NCBI RefSeq assembly: GCF_900182705.1
Contig: NZ_FXTP01000015.1
Span: 89,729-153,728, forward strand
Direction of reading: 5' to 3'
DNA: 64,000 bases
From: Gracilimonas mengyeensis
Lineage (GTDB): Bacteria; Bacteroidota; Rhodothermia; Balneolales; Balneolaceae
Shown here: in pieces, positions 63,831 through 64,000 of the stretch
Layout: each line of letters begins with the position of its first letter
Position numbering within the stretch: the stretch's first letter is position 1
Notes under the pieces: generated by a model
Database searches by the model: none
Seen by the model: the letters and a program-made list of their open reading frames with translations, nothing else
What the model was told of the DNA's origin: nothing
Position numbers and translations under genes: made by a program

Positions 63831-64000
63831 ACTTACTGTGATTGTCCTGGTTTAAGAATCGTCAGTACTAACGGGCAGAGTGTACTGATAGTTCATATTA
63901 GATATGGGTCTTATGAAGTATAGCATGTTATGATTGTTTGTAACATATTGCTATACAATGGTTAACAAGTATTATAAGCGTTCAAAAATTTCAGAAGCCA
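63831..64000. promoter_or_regulatory. upstream region of the serine hydrolase, with a long inverted repeat
   Basis: TATAGCA (63919-63925) pairs with TGCTATA (63949-63955), and inside it GTTA (63927-63930) with TAAC (63941-63944). The right half contains TTGTAACAT...ATACAA (63938-63958), similar to the candidate GntR operator at 54898. It could regulate the serine hydrolase or a gene beyond the window edge. Confidence 0.35.

Overview
The window reads as a chromosomal segment from a Balneolota/Rhodothermota-type bacterium (Balneola, Gracilimonas and relatives) within the wider Bacteroidota group. Two large secreted enzymes end in the 'NYPNPFNPAT' type C-terminal sorting module typical of these phyla. 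Shine-Dalgarno sequences are mostly weak. Bacilliredoxin, TonB receptor and FtsX-type permease families fit the same group. The genus is inference; no rRNA or tRNA gene was seen. The core is housekeeping and metabolism, with no prophage, transposase, CRISPR array or integron.

Layout. 1-12.7 kb: start of an RlmB-type methyltransferase, a GDPD phosphodiesterase, pyrG with an overlapping Nudix gene, a ZIP metal transporter, a secreted pectinesterase, two exported beta-propeller proteins and a GIN-domain lipoprotein. 12.8-25.7 kb: gcvP, murI, an APC permease fused to Usp-like domains, a TonB receptor, aspS, a DUF429 gene and an SthA-like flavoprotein. 25.9-29.5 kb: a redox block with Mn/Fe-SOD, bacilliredoxin, a dUTPase/dCTP-deaminase-fold protein, OhrR, DoxX and Ohr. 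29.8-35.5 kb: an assimilatory sulfur block with sulfurtransferase, sulfite reductase, SUMT, Fe-S APS reductase and the siroheme synthase dehydrogenase/chelatase. 35.7-54.8 kb: ABC ATPase plus HlyD adaptor, PAP2 phosphatase, AlkD-like protein, tandem GH9 cellulases, OsmC, metallophosphoesterase plus glycosyltransferase, a PAS histidine kinase, DinB, an active/inactive M16 peptidase pair and a GntR regulator. 55.0-60.1 kb: a second sulfur block with two YeeE/YedE-type halves, persulfide dioxygenase-rhodanese, SulP and a rhodanese. 60.2-63.8 kb: an FtsX-type permease and a serine hydrolase.

The most striking find is upstream of the assimilatory sulfur genes. A 39-codon ORF (29821-29940) encodes a peptide in which 11 of 12 consecutive residues are Cys or Met. 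It is followed by a strong intrinsic terminator, and four segments can pair as 1:2, 2:3 and 3:4, the architecture of a trp-type attenuator. This predicts that the whole sulfite-reduction/siroheme operon is controlled by ribosome stalling on cysteine (or methionine) codons.

A second unexpected layer is in the spacers. At least six contain degenerate arrays with a strict 7-nt period. Each uses a limited heptamer vocabulary; most begin at or within a few bases of a stop codon, and three are folded as inverted pairs. Other short palindromes (8+4+8 REP-like elements and a CAAGCG...CGCTTG family) are dispersed through the window.
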